64,000 nucleotides of DNA, taken from assembly GCA_017458585.1 (NCBI GenBank), contig JAFTAJ010000023.1, positions 1 through 64,000 of the forward strand. Direction: 5' to 3'. The position numbers were made by a program, and so were the translations under genes. The DNA comes from Bacteroidaceae bacterium. Its GTDB lineage: Bacteria; Bacteroidota; Bacteroidia; Bacteroidales; Bacteroidaceae. The notes beneath the pieces are model-generated. The model was not told the DNA's origin and searched no databases. It worked only from the letters and a program-made list of their open reading frames with translations. Shown here one piece after another: positions 39,801-47,909 of the stretch. How positions within the stretch are numbered: position 1 is the stretch's first letter; each line of letters opens with the position of its first letter.

Positions 39801-41693
39801 ATGAAAAAGCTACTCCTATTCCTTACTCCTTACTTCTTACTCCTTACTTCTACTTTAGCACTCCCCCTTCAAGGGGAGCGGGGAGGGGATCTTGGCTCTC
39901 CCCTTCCAAGGGGAGCGGGGAGGGGATCCTTCCGCGTCATGACCTACAACGTGCGCCACTGCGCAGGCATGAAGTTTGACCTCAATCTGGAGCGCACCGC
40001 CTCCGTGATAGAGAAGTATCACCCCGACTTCGTGGCGCTGCAGGAGATGGACAGCTGCGCCACCCGCAGCCAGGGCGTCTATCAAGCAGAGCAGCTCGGC
40101 ATCCGCACCCTGATGCGCTCCACCTATGCGTCGGCCATCCCCCTGGGCAAGGGCTCCTACGGCGTGGCACTGCTCAGCAAGCAGCGACCACTGAGCGTGA
40201 GGCGCATACCCATGCCCAGCCGCGACGAGGACCGCGTGCTGCTGGTGTGCGAGTTTGGCGACTGCGTGGTGGCCTGCACCCACCTCTCCCTGCTGGAGGA
40301 CGAGCATGCCGCGGCCTGCGACACCATCCTGCGCGAGGCGGCGCGCTGGCAGAAGCCATTCATCATCATGGGCGACTGGAACAGCCACCCCGACTCGCCC
40401 TTCCTCAAGCGTATGCAGGAACACTTCTACATGCTCAGCGACGCCAAGACCCCCACTTATCCTGCCGACCACCCCGACGAATGTATCGACTACATCGCCG
40501 TATATAAAGGCACAGGCGCACAGCCTGCCGCACGCGACAAGGTGTGGGTGATAGACGACAGCGTCAGCTCCGACCACCGCCCCATCGTGGCCGACATACT
40601 GCTCAAGACGCCTGCCAACCGCCTCATGACCACCAAGCCCTATCTGCAAGACCCGCGCCCCACCGAGATGACCGTGATGTACCAGACCAACAGCGTCTGC
40701 CACACATGGGTGGAGTATGGCGAGGACACGCTCCACACCCAGCGTGCGCGCACCATGCTCGACGGCCAGGAGGTGTGCTATCGCCTCGACAACAAGGTGC
40801 GCCTCACCGGCCTGCAGCCCGCACACCAATATTATTATCGCGTGTGCGCGATAGGGCTCACCAAGAAGCGCTCCTACGACACCGTCTTCGGCGACACCGT
40901 CAAGACCCGCTTCTATCGCTTCAAGACACCTCCTTACTCCTCATCTCCTTACTCCTTACTCCTATTCAACGACCTCCATCAGTATAAGGACACCTACGAC
41001 TCCCTGCTCGCCCTGGTCAAGGATGTGGACTACGACCTCGTCATCTTCAACGGCGACTGCCTGCCCGAGCCCGTGGACTACGACGATGCCGTGCGCATGA
41101 TACACCAGTGCACTGACCCCATCAACGCAGCCGAGAAGCCCGTCATCTTCATCCGCGGCAACCACGAGATACGCAATTACTACTCCGCAGGCATGCACGA
41201 CCTCATCGGCTATCGCGACGACCTCACCTACGGAGCCTTCACATGGGGCGACACACGCTTCGTCATCCTCGATGCCGGCGAAGACAAGCCCGACACCACC
41301 CCCGTCTATGCAGGGCTCAACGACTTCACGCAGCTGCGCAACGACCAGGCAGCCTTCCTCGACAGCGAGCTCAAGAGCAAGGCCTTCCGCAAGGCAGCCC
41401 ACCGCGTGCTTATCAGCCACATCCCCGTCTTTGGCAACGACGACAAATACCGCCCGTGCCTCGAGCTGTGGGGACCCCTGCTCAAGGACCAGCCTTTCGA
41501 CCTTGCCTACGGCTCCCACACCCACGACCTCAAGTGGCACGCCAAGGGCGTTGACGGATGCCGCTTCCCCGTGCTCATCGGAGGAGGCCCCAGCCTCAAG
41601 AAAAGCGCCGTAAGCATACTCAGCAGCCGCAACGGCAAGCTACACGTCAAGACACTCACACCCAAGGGCGTGTTCCTCGATGAAGAGCTGTAG
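39801..41693 (+). CDS. Exported endonuclease/exonuclease/phosphatase-metallophosphoesterase fusion
   Basis: 630 residues from the ATG at 39801. Residues about 45-275 are an EEP domain (VMTYNVRHCAG, ALQEMDSC, IIMGDWNSHPDSPF, SVSSDHRPIVADI). Then comes a fibronectin-like domain of the purple-acid-phosphatase type (TKPYLQDPRPTEMTVMYQTN). Residues about 390-620 are a metallophosphoesterase (FNDLHQYKDTYD, VIFNGDCLPEP, IFIRGNHEIRN, VLISHIPVFGND, GSHTHDL). The signal peptide core (LLLFLTPYFLLLTS) comes from TCCTTACTCC-type repeats and is followed by a palindrome-encoded stretch (LPLQGERGGDLGSPLPRGAG). A third cassette encodes TPPYSSSPYSLL just before the second enzyme domain. Probably a periplasmic or surface phosphodiesterase with two active sites. 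Confidence 0.9.
   Translation: MKKLLLFLTPYFLLLTSTLALPLQGERGGDLGSPLPRGAGRGSFRVMTYNVRHCAGMKFDLNLERTASVIEKYHPDFVALQEMDSCATRSQGVYQAEQLGIRTLMRSTYASAIPLGKGSYGVALLSKQRPLSVRRIPMPSRDEDRVLLVCEFGDCVVACTHLSLLEDEHAAACDTILREAARWQKPFIIMGDWNSHPDSPFLKRMQEHFYMLSDAKTPTYPADHPDECIDYIAVYKGTGAQPAARDKVWVIDDSVSSDHRPIVADILLKTPANRLMTTKPYLQDPRPTEMTVMYQTNSVCHTWVEYGEDTLHTQRARTMLDGQEVCYRLDNKVRLTGLQPAHQYYYRVCAIGLTKKRSYDTVFGDTVKTRFYRFKTPPYSSSPYSLLLFNDLHQYKDTYDSLLALVKDVDYDLVIFNGDCLPEPVDYDDAVRMIHQCTDPINAAEKPVIFIRGNHEIRNYYSAGMHDLIGYRDDLTYGAFTWGDTRFVILDAGEDKPDTTPVYAGLNDFTQLRNDQAAFLDSELKSKAFRKAAHRVLISHIPVFGNDDKYRPCLELWGPLLKDQPFDLAYGSHTHDLKWHAKGVDGCRFPVLIGGGPSLKKSAVSILSSRNGKLHVKTLTPKGVFLDEEL
39808..39930. repeat. Heptamer cassette and GC-rich palindromes in the 5' coding region
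   Basis: TCCTTACTCC-type units (39812-39852) are followed by two copies of a CTTCAAGGGGAGCGGGGAGG-type element (39865-39928). Both are translated without stop. Confidence 0.8.
40926..40972. repeat. In-frame CTCCTTA heptamer cassette
   Basis: Units CTCCTTA, CTCCTCA, TCTCCTTA, CTCCTTA, CTCCTAT lie between the fibronectin-like and metallophosphoesterase domains of the host protein, encoding a Ser/Tyr/Leu linker. Confidence 0.8.
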
Positions 41694-42303
41694 GGGGCCC
41701 CTGTTCTCTTTTTTTACACGTGTGAACGTGTGAACGTGTGATTATAATCGGGAACGATTCCTGCGCTCGCTCCCTCTTTTTTTGCGTGACTAGGAATGTC
41801 CGTGGGCTTGCTTTATTAGCACTAAAGCCCATCTTATATTATTTAAGCGCGAGCGCGTATATTTTTTGCCCAAGGAGCGGCACCGCACTTTGGGCTTTCG
41901 TAAAATCTCTTCAGAGCAATTTTTTTTTACCATTATACAATTATACACTACATCACGTATAATTTTTTGAGGTAAGTTTTTTTTTGCACGAGAATTGCGT
42001 AAGTTGCTGATTATTAGCGTTTATTTATTGAACAAAATTATTTATATATATATACATAGTCTATATATATAAATAATTCATAAAGGAAGGGTATCGCGCG
42101 AGGGAGATATGTCCTTTCTATTTTATACGTATAAATGTATAAACGTATAAAAAATTGACGGATTATTAATTCTGGGAGAGGAAGGATTTGGTGGACTCTA
42201 TCTCCAATTCGGTGAGCAACATTTTTTTTAGAAAAAAATGGTGATATTTGCTCAAAAATGTGTAACTTTGCAGTAACAATATATAACATAGTCAAATAGT
42301 AAC
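41694..42303. other. AT-rich 610-base intergenic region
   Basis: No credible gene. After the stop at 41693 is a short palindrome AGGGGGCCCCT followed by a T-rich run, a weak terminator candidate. Next come CGTGTGAACGTGTGAACGTG units (41717-41740), a GCCCAAGG/CTTTGGGC hairpin (41870-41897), an alternating TATATA tract (42043-42075), and a dyad-rich GTATAAATGTATAAACGTAT stretch (42128-42150). A -7 box TAACTTTG at 42263-42270 probably serves the YARHG gene. Confidence 0.6.
42263..42270 (+). promoter_or_regulatory. -7 box upstream of the YARHG gene
   Basis: TAACTTTG matches TAnnTTTG and lies 33 bases upstream of the ATG at 42304. A matching -33 TTTG at the right distance is not evident. Confidence 0.5.
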
Positions 42304-43017
42304 ATGAGAACAGAAAGAAGAATTATCTTGGCATTTTTGCTGCTGTGTGCGGCTGTTGTAAGCGCCCAGACAATCAGGAAGGGCGACAAGTTTTTTGACG
42401 GGTGGAGTCTGTACACCGTGCAGGAGGTGAGGACGGGAACCATCGTGTATATGACGACTCAACAAGACGATGAGCTGACCCTTGAGAAGGTGGGCAACAA
42501 GCCCGGCGAGTACAAGATTGTCCCGAGCCGTCAGGCGGAGGAGTGTCCCATTCGTTTTGCCGAGTGGAATTGGCGGGTGCAGTATGTGCGCCAGAACGGC
42601 ATGAATTTCCTCGCCGTGCGCAAGCCCAATGGCGATGCGATGTGGACGATGGTGTTGACGCCTGACGATGAGGACGACTGCAGTTCGCAGCAATCTGCGC
42701 TGGTCAATGCCGAGTGGAGCGACGTGATTGCCAACACACTGCTCAACACGCCATATCTCATGAACATTCCGAGAGAGCAGCTGCGCTTGATGCGCAACGA
42801 GATTCTCGCTCGTCACGGCTATGTCTTCCAGTCGAAAGACCTTCGCGACTATTTCAGCAAGAAATGGTGGTATAAGCCTGTGGCAGACAACAACAGTATC
42901 AAGCTCAACATTGTAGAGCAGACAAATGTGCAACTTATCAAGAGCGAGGAGGCGGTGGAGCCCGGACTTCATCCTGCCGATGTCGCAGGTGATGTTGACC
43001 AGTCGGATATTGAATGA
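42304..43017 (+). CDS. Secreted YARHG-domain protein
   Basis: 237 residues with signal peptide (RRIILAFLLLCAAVVSAQ). The central part is a beta domain of unknown family with KKGD-like start (IRKGDKFFDGWSLYTVQEV). Near the C-terminus is a YARHG domain: LRLMRNEILARHGYVFQSKD, LRDYFSKKWWYKP (residues about 160-195). YARHG domains are extracellular, often next to membrane anchors or peptidases, and are thought to bind ligands in the envelope. It is followed by a GGAGTAAG repeat cassette and the repeat surface proteins. Confidence 0.88.
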   Translation: MRTERRIILAFLLLCAAVVSAQTIRKGDKFFDGWSLYTVQEVRTGTIVYMTTQQDDELTLEKVGNKPGEYKIVPSRQAEECPIRFAEWNWRVQYVRQNGMNFLAVRKPNGDAMWTMVLTPDDEDDCSSQQSALVNAEWSDVIANTLLNTPYLMNIPREQLRLMRNEILARHGYVFQSKDLRDYFSKKWWYKPVADNNSIKLNIVEQTNVQLIKSEEAVEPGLHPADVAGDVDQSDIE

Positions 43018-43088
43018 GGAAATTAGGAGTAAGGAGAAAAGGAGTAAGTAGATTAGGAGTAAGGAGAAAAGGAGTAAGGAGATAAAAT
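43018..43088. repeat. GGAGTAAGGAGAAAA tandem cassette
   Basis: Six units based on GGAGTAAGGAG fill the gap between the YARHG gene and the first repeat surface protein. The complementary unit (CTCCTTACTCC) occurs inside the phosphatase fusion gene and in aroA. Confidence 0.85.
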
Positions 43089-43096
43089 TAGAAATT

Positions 43097-45892
43097 ATGA
43101 AGAAGATTTTGTTTCTTGTGATGGCAGCCGCAGTGGCGCTGGGCGTCAGCGCCGAGGACTACGGCATCAAGGTGGGCGGAGTGAGCGTCACCTCGTCCAA
43201 CTGTAACAATGTGACGGGCAGCAACATCAAGGCCTACAAAGAAGGCGAGAGCTATTACGTCAAGTACGACCCCTCTACCACGACGCTCACGCTGAAGAAT
43301 GTCAAGATAGAGCGCACCGGCTCTGACAACCGCGCCATTTACAACACCGGCTGCGTAGGGCTCACCGTCGTGTTGGACGGAGCAGCATATCTATATGCCA
43401 AAGACGCGGCTCCCCTGCGCTTTGAGACGAAGACTACCGTCAAGTGCAAAAACGTAGGTTCGTTTAAGGACTTTTTAATTCTCGGAGATCAGGAGAATGC
43501 CATCTACCTCACCAACGGTATTACGCTGACTTTCGACAGTGCAGCTGCGTATATTAGCGGAGGCAGCAACAGCAGCGCCATAGAGGGCAAGAATGCTACC
43601 GAGAGAATAGTGGTAGAGAATTCTACGCTGTATATCGGCGTAGGCACAAACAATGATTATTATGCCCTGAGAGATATCGGGTCGCTGTATGTGCAAGCCT
43701 CTGCCGTGTGTATGAGGGCGGATTACGATAGTCATTCTGTGGTGAAGAACCTCAAAGCCGTCTCTCTGGCATCGAGCACGTATATTTTGCCACAGTTAGG
43801 TAAGGAAATAGAGCATAACTCCACAAAGGGTGTGTTTGTGTTGAAGTCAAACGGAGAGGAATGTAAGGGTACGATACAGATAAGCGAGGCTGTGCCTGCT
43901 GACAAAGCACATTTTCCTGATGATGCTTTCCGTGGCTATGTTCATACCTTTGCCCCGTATTATATTATACCCAAAAACCCGCTTGGTGTGGAGGATGGCA
44001 ATGTAGAACCTCTCTATATCTACGACAACACTACGACAATAAAAACCATATCTGCATGGGACAAGGGCATCACGTCGCTGCAGGGAATAGAGTATCTGCC
44101 GCATGTACAGAGTATCAACTGCTTCAACAACAGCCTCACATCCCTCGACCTCTCGAAGAATAAGGAACTAAAGAATCTGGATTGCTCCAACAACCAATTG
44201 ACGACACTCAAATTGCCAACTTCGGCACCACTCGCCTCTATAGCCTGCTACAACAACAAGCTCACCTCACTCAATCTGGTAAGTTTTAGTAGTACTTTGC
44301 AGAATGTTTATTGCAGTGACAATGCGCTGACGTCGTTGACTCTCCCGTCGAGTGCAAGCCAACTCACTACCGTAAAATGTTGGAACAACCAGTTGACATC
44401 GCTCAAGATACCGACAGATGCTACCAATTTAGAAACGCTCTATTGCTACGGCAACAAGATATATGGCGATGCCACGACACAGTTTGTCAATTCCCTGCCT
44501 CAACGGAGCGGCTCAAAGGGTGGTGTAGAATTTGTAGATCACAGCAACGCCAATGAGGGAAACAAGTGTACTTCGGCGAATTGCATAACTGCAGAATCCC
44601 GTGGATGGATATTGCAGCACAACGATGGTACAGGATGGAAACAGACCAATGGCTGCCCGCATTACTTTAATCTTACCTATAAGGTTGACGGTGAGGAGTA
44701 TAAAGTCCTCAGTATGCAGGAGGGAGCCAGCATCACTCCGATAGCAGCCCCCACCAAGAAGGGCTACACCTTCAGCGGATGGAAGAACGTGCCCACCACT
44801 ATGCCCGGCAAAGATGTAGTGGTGACAGGCACTTTCACTGTCAATAAATATACTCTCACATACGTAGTCGATGGTGAGGAATACACCAGCCAGACTCTCG
44901 ACTACGGAGCTACGATCACCGCGCCCGAAACGCCCACCAAGAGGGGCTACACCTTCAGCGGATGGGAGGGAGTGCCCGCCACCATGCCCAGCAACAATGT
45001 AGTGGTGACAGGCACATTTACTATCAACAAATATAAGCTCACATACGTAGTCGATGGCGAGGTTTACCAAACCTACGACATAACATTCGGCGAGCCTATC
45101 AATCCGATAGATGATCCTGCCCCAAGGGAAGGCTATAGCTTTTCGGGCTGGAGTAATCTTCCCAAATACATGCCTTACCGCGATTTTACAATATCGGGAT
45201 GGTACATCGTCAAGCAATACACCATCACCTACATCGTTGACGGCGAAGAATACACCAGCGAGACGCTCGACTACGGAGCTACAATCATAGCACCCGATGC
45301 GCCCATAAAGGAAGGCAGCACCTTCAGCGGATGGAGCGAGATTCCTGCCACCATGCCCGCCCGCAATGTGACCATCACGGCAACCTTTGCCGCCAACCCG
45401 CACACCGTGACCTTCTATATTGACAACGAGATTTTTAGCACCAGCATACTTGGCTATGGCGCAGAGATACAGCTGCCCGAGGTGCCGGACAAAGTGGGCT
45501 ACACCTTCGATGGATGGAAAGACGTGGCGACGACTATGCCCGACCATGACCTGGAGTACCACGCATGGTACGAAGCAATCAGCTACAATCTCACATATTA
45601 CGTCGGCGGCGTTATCTATAAAATCACAAGCATGAAGTACGGCGACCCCATCACCCACGAGGAAGACCCTGAGGATGACGATTACTTCTACGCCTGGGAG
45701 GACGAGCCCACCACTATGCCCAACCATGATGTGGACGTGCACGCCGTCATCACTTCCATAGCCCCCCTCCTTTCGGGAGGGGCTGGGGGTAGGCCGGTCA
45801 ATGTCTACTACGACCTGCAAGGCCGCAAAGTAACCAATCCCGTAAAGGGCAACATCTACATCGTCAACAAGAAGAAAATAATATATAAATAA
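43097..45892 (+). CDS. Surface protein with LRRs and six Listeria-Bacteroides (InlB B-type) repeats
   Basis: 931 residues. Signal peptide (ILFLVMAAAVALGVSAE); an N-terminal beta domain (EDYGIKVGGVSVTSSNCNNV) shared with the next gene; leucine-rich repeats around residues 325-460 (LTSLDLSKNKELKNLDCSNN); then six repeats of about 62 residues (521-890), each of the form LTYVVDGEEY, GYTFSGW, VPATMP, of the Listeria-Bacteroides repeat family. The C-terminus (YDLQGRKVTNPVKGNIYIV) is shared with the paralogue and typical of exported Prevotella proteins. Just before it, the linker APLLSGGAGGRP is encoded by a palindrome at 45763-45795. Likely an adhesin or matrix protein; ligand unknown. Confidence 0.88.
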   Translation: MKKILFLVMAAAVALGVSAEDYGIKVGGVSVTSSNCNNVTGSNIKAYKEGESYYVKYDPSTTTLTLKNVKIERTGSDNRAIYNTGCVGLTVVLDGAAYLYAKDAAPLRFETKTTVKCKNVGSFKDFLILGDQENAIYLTNGITLTFDSAAAYISGGSNSSAIEGKNATERIVVENSTLYIGVGTNNDYYALRDIGSLYVQASAVCMRADYDSHSVVKNLKAVSLASSTYILPQLGKEIEHNSTKGVFVLKSNGEECKGTIQISEAVPADKAHFPDDAFRGYVHTFAPYYIIPKNPLGVEDGNVEPLYIYDNTTTIKTISAWDKGITSLQGIEYLPHVQSINCFNNSLTSLDLSKNKELKNLDCSNNQLTTLKLPTSAPLASIACYNNKLTSLNLVSFSSTLQNVYCSDNALTSLTLPSSASQLTTVKCWNNQLTSLKIPTDATNLETLYCYGNKIYGDATTQFVNSLPQRSGSKGGVEFVDHSNANEGNKCTSANCITAESRGWILQHNDGTGWKQTNGCPHYFNLTYKVDGEEYKVLSMQEGASITPIAAPTKKGYTFSGWKNVPTTMPGKDVVVTGTFTVNKYTLTYVVDGEEYTSQTLDYGATITAPETPTKRGYTFSGWEGVPATMPSNNVVVTGTFTINKYKLTYVVDGEVYQTYDITFGEPINPIDDPAPREGYSFSGWSNLPKYMPYRDFTISGWYIVKQYTITYIVDGEEYTSETLDYGATIIAPDAPIKEGSTFSGWSEIPATMPARNVTITATFAANPHTVTFYIDNEIFSTSILGYGAEIQLPEVPDKVGYTFDGWKDVATTMPDHDLEYHAWYEAISYNLTYYVGGVIYKITSMKYGDPITHEEDPEDDDYFYAWEDEPTTMPNHDVDVHAVITSIAPLLSGGAGGRPVNVYYDLQGRKVTNPVKGNIYIVNKKKIIYK
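45762..45798. repeat. Palindromic cassette in the linker before the C-terminal motif
   Basis: CCCCCCTCCTTTCGGGAGGG followed by GCTGGGGGTAGG. It occupies the same linker that in the neighbouring paralogue carries an unrelated AT-rich cassette (47536-47570). Confidence 0.8.
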
Positions 45893-45901
45893 GGTAGTGT
45901 T

Positions 45902-47650
45902 ATGAAAAAAGCATTATTTTTCGTTTTCGTTTTCATTTTTGTTAACGTCTGCGCTGAGGACTACGGCATCAAGGTAGGCGGAGTGAGCGTCACCTCGTCC
46001 AACTGCAACAACGTGACGGGCGACAACATCAAGGCCTACGACGAAAGCAAAAGCTTTTCTGTCAAGTACGTCCCCTCCACCAATACACTTACCCTGCGCA
46101 ATGTCAAGATAGAGCGCACCGGCTCAGGCAACCGCGCCATCCTCAACACGGGCTGCAAAAATCTGACCGTGGTACTTGACGGCAAGAATTACCTCTATGC
46201 CAAGAACGCAGCACCCGTAAGGTTTGAGCACAACAGCACCATCAAATGCCAGAACATCAAGACAGTTAAAGACTGCCAGATTATAGGAGTGGACGAGGAT
46301 GCTATCTATCTCGCCGGTTCTAACATCTCCCTGACTCTCGACAATGCTGCCCTCTACGTAACGGCTAACAACAGCAGCTGCATCGTAGGAAAAGAAGGAA
46401 GCGAGAAAGTGTATGTAAAAAACTCCTCCCTGTGGGTGTATTGCAACAATGCCGACTGTGATGAATATGCTTTTTTCGACATCAAGGTGCTGGATGTGCG
46501 ATTTTCTGACATAAAGATAGAGGTAGATAAGGCACCAATGATGAAAAACCTGGAAATGCTGAGTCTGTATTCAGGCATGACCTACCTGCCTATCAAGACT
46601 TCGTCTGGCTATAAGAAAGTATCTTACAGCAGTGTGATGAAAGAATTTGAATCTTCCGGTTATATCTACAGGCCTACTACTGTCATGCTGTGCAGCAATG
46701 CCATCGCAATAAATGAGACCAACTTCCCCGACAAGGCTTTTCGCGAATACCTGCTTGCTACGGGTGTGGGAGCCGATGGCTATCTGGTTAACAAAAATGC
46801 CTATGGCAACACTACGACAGACATCGACTTCATCTACGACGAGACCACAAAGGCATACCGACTGAGCCTTAACAATAAAAAGGTGGCATCGCTTAGCGGA
46901 ATTGAGTACTTCACCTCTGTCAAGGAACTCTATTGCAGCCGAAACAAACTGACCACCCTTGACCTGTCGAAGAACAAGAAGCTAACCTACGTGGCATGCG
47001 ATAGCAATGCGTTGACGTCGCTCACTCTGCCTGCCAGTGCCCCGCTCAAGGAGCTGCATTGCCAGAACAACAAGCTGACTTCCCTCACCATGCCGGAAAG
47101 CACCTATCTCAAACGCGTGGAGTGCTACGGCAACAACATTACAGGCAACAACTTAACAGCGTTTATCAACAGCCTGCCGCAGTCGGAGAGAGGCACTGTC
47201 AATCTCGTCAACCATTCTATCCAGACAGAGAAGAACACCTGCACCGCCAAGCAGGTAGCACAGGCTGCCGCTAAGGGCTGGACCTTGCAGCACTACTACA
47301 ATGACAGCTGGATCCCCACCAGCCAATGCCCCCACATATACAAACTGACCTACCTGATTGACGGCGTAGAATACAAGACCTTTGACATAGAGGAAGGAAA
47401 AACCATCACCCCGTTGGACAATCCCGAGGATGACGACTATTACTACGCCTGGGAGGACGTGCCCACCAACATGCCCGACCACGATGTGGAGGTAAACGCC
47501 GTCATAACAGGGATTTCCGGAATTAGTGGTAGTGAAATCGTAAATAGTAAATTGTCAAATAGTAAATGGTATGACCTTCAGGGCCGCGAGGTCACCAATC
47601 CCGTAAAGGGCCACATCTATATCCAGAACGGAAAGAAGATTGTGAAGTAG
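45902..47650 (+). CDS. Paralogous surface protein with LRRs and one Listeria-Bacteroides repeat
   Basis: 582 residues, ten bases downstream of its paralogue and probably in the same operon. Signal peptide (ALFFVFVFIFVNVCAE), the same N-terminal domain (EDYGIKVGGVSVTSSNCNNV), LRRs around 325-420 (LTTLDLSKNKKLTYVACDSN) and a single B-type repeat (LTYLIDGVEYKTFDIEEG) that best matches the last repeat of the paralogue (YYAWEDVPTNMPDHDVEV). The C-terminal motif (YDLQGREVTNPVKGHIYI) is conserved. The linker before it (SEIVNSKLSNSK) is encoded by an AT-rich cassette also present in aroA. The pair differs mainly by repeat number, as expected for repeat-driven variation. Confidence 0.87.
   Translation: MKKALFFVFVFIFVNVCAEDYGIKVGGVSVTSSNCNNVTGDNIKAYDESKSFSVKYVPSTNTLTLRNVKIERTGSGNRAILNTGCKNLTVVLDGKNYLYAKNAAPVRFEHNSTIKCQNIKTVKDCQIIGVDEDAIYLAGSNISLTLDNAALYVTANNSSCIVGKEGSEKVYVKNSSLWVYCNNADCDEYAFFDIKVLDVRFSDIKIEVDKAPMMKNLEMLSLYSGMTYLPIKTSSGYKKVSYSSVMKEFESSGYIYRPTTVMLCSNAIAINETNFPDKAFREYLLATGVGADGYLVNKNAYGNTTTDIDFIYDETTKAYRLSLNNKKVASLSGIEYFTSVKELYCSRNKLTTLDLSKNKKLTYVACDSNALTSLTLPASAPLKELHCQNNKLTSLTMPESTYLKRVECYGNNITGNNLTAFINSLPQSERGTVNLVNHSIQTEKNTCTAKQVAQAAAKGWTLQHYYNDSWIPTSQCPHIYKLTYLIDGVEYKTFDIEEGKTITPLDNPEDDDYYYAWEDVPTNMPDHDVEVNAVITGISGISGSEIVNSKLSNSKWYDLQGREVTNPVKGHIYIQNGKKIVK
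47534..47571. repeat. AT-rich cassette in the paralogue linker
   Basis: ATCGTAAATAGTAAATTGTC then AAATAGTAAATGG. A near-identical copy is inside aroA at 48088-48121, differing at about one position. Confidence 0.85.
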
Positions 47651-47674
47651 AAAATAGAGGATTCGAGAAAAACA

Positions 47675-47702
47675 AAACTGCGAGGCAAAAACCTCGCAGT
47701 TT
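47675..47702. terminator. Bidirectional terminator between surface protein gene and tRNA-Pro
   Basis: Stem AAACTGCGAGG and CCTCGCAGTTT with loop CAAAAA. Followed on the plus strand by a CT/T-rich stretch and on the minus strand by TGTTTTTC, so it can end both the surface protein operon and the tRNA transcript. Confidence 0.8.
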
Positions 47703-47712
47703 CTCTTTGTTG

Positions 47713-47787
47713 TCGGGGTGACTGGATTTGAACCAGCGACCCCACGCCCCCCAGACGCGTACTCTAACCGAGCTGAGCTACACCCCG
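47713..47787 (-). tRNA. tRNA-Pro (anticodon GGG)
   Basis: Minus-strand cloverleaf: acceptor CGGGGTG pairs with CACCCCG, D arm GCTCAGCTCGGTTAGAGT, anticodon arm with loop CTGGGGG (GGG at 34-36), T arm with loop TTCAAAT. Discriminator A; CCA is not encoded. Promoter boxes at 47798-47828. Confidence 0.95.
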
Positions 47788-47797
47788 AAAACGGGTG

Positions 47798-47828
47798 CAA
47801 AAGTAGTACTTTATTTTGAATTGCCAAA
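47798..47828 (-). promoter_or_regulatory. Promoter of tRNA-Pro
   Basis: Minus-strand -33 TTTG at 47828-47825 and -7 TACTTTTG at 47805-47798, gap 19. It interleaves with the plus-strand aroA promoter. Confidence 0.75.
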
Positions 47829-47846
47829 ATTTTTTTCGTAATTTTG
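47815..47846 (+). promoter_or_regulatory. Promoter of aroA
   Basis: Plus-strand -33 TTTG at 47815-47818 and -7 TAATTTTG at 47839-47846, gap 20: a full consensus match. The leader downstream holds TTCAATTC-type repeats (47860-47900). Confidence 0.8.
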
Positions 47847-47859
47847 CAACATAATTTCA

Positions 47860-47902
47860 AATTCCAAACTTCAATTCTTCAATTCTTCAATTTTTCAATC
47901 CT
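47860..47902. repeat. TTCAATTC tandem cassette in the aroA leader
   Basis: Units AAACTTCAATTC, TTCAATTC, TTCAATTT, TTCAATCC. The same units encode the signal peptide of the DUF4421 protein at 38544-38590. Confidence 0.75.
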
Positions 47903-47909
47903 AAATATC

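Noticed and set aside
41694-42303. A small RNA or riboswitch in the AT-rich gap
   Set aside because: There are hairpins and dyads but no recognisable RNA family, so I only describe the region.
44513-45820. A 435-codon minus-strand frame opposite the repeat surface protein
   Set aside because: It mirrors the internal repeats of the plus-strand gene and has no start context or family match.
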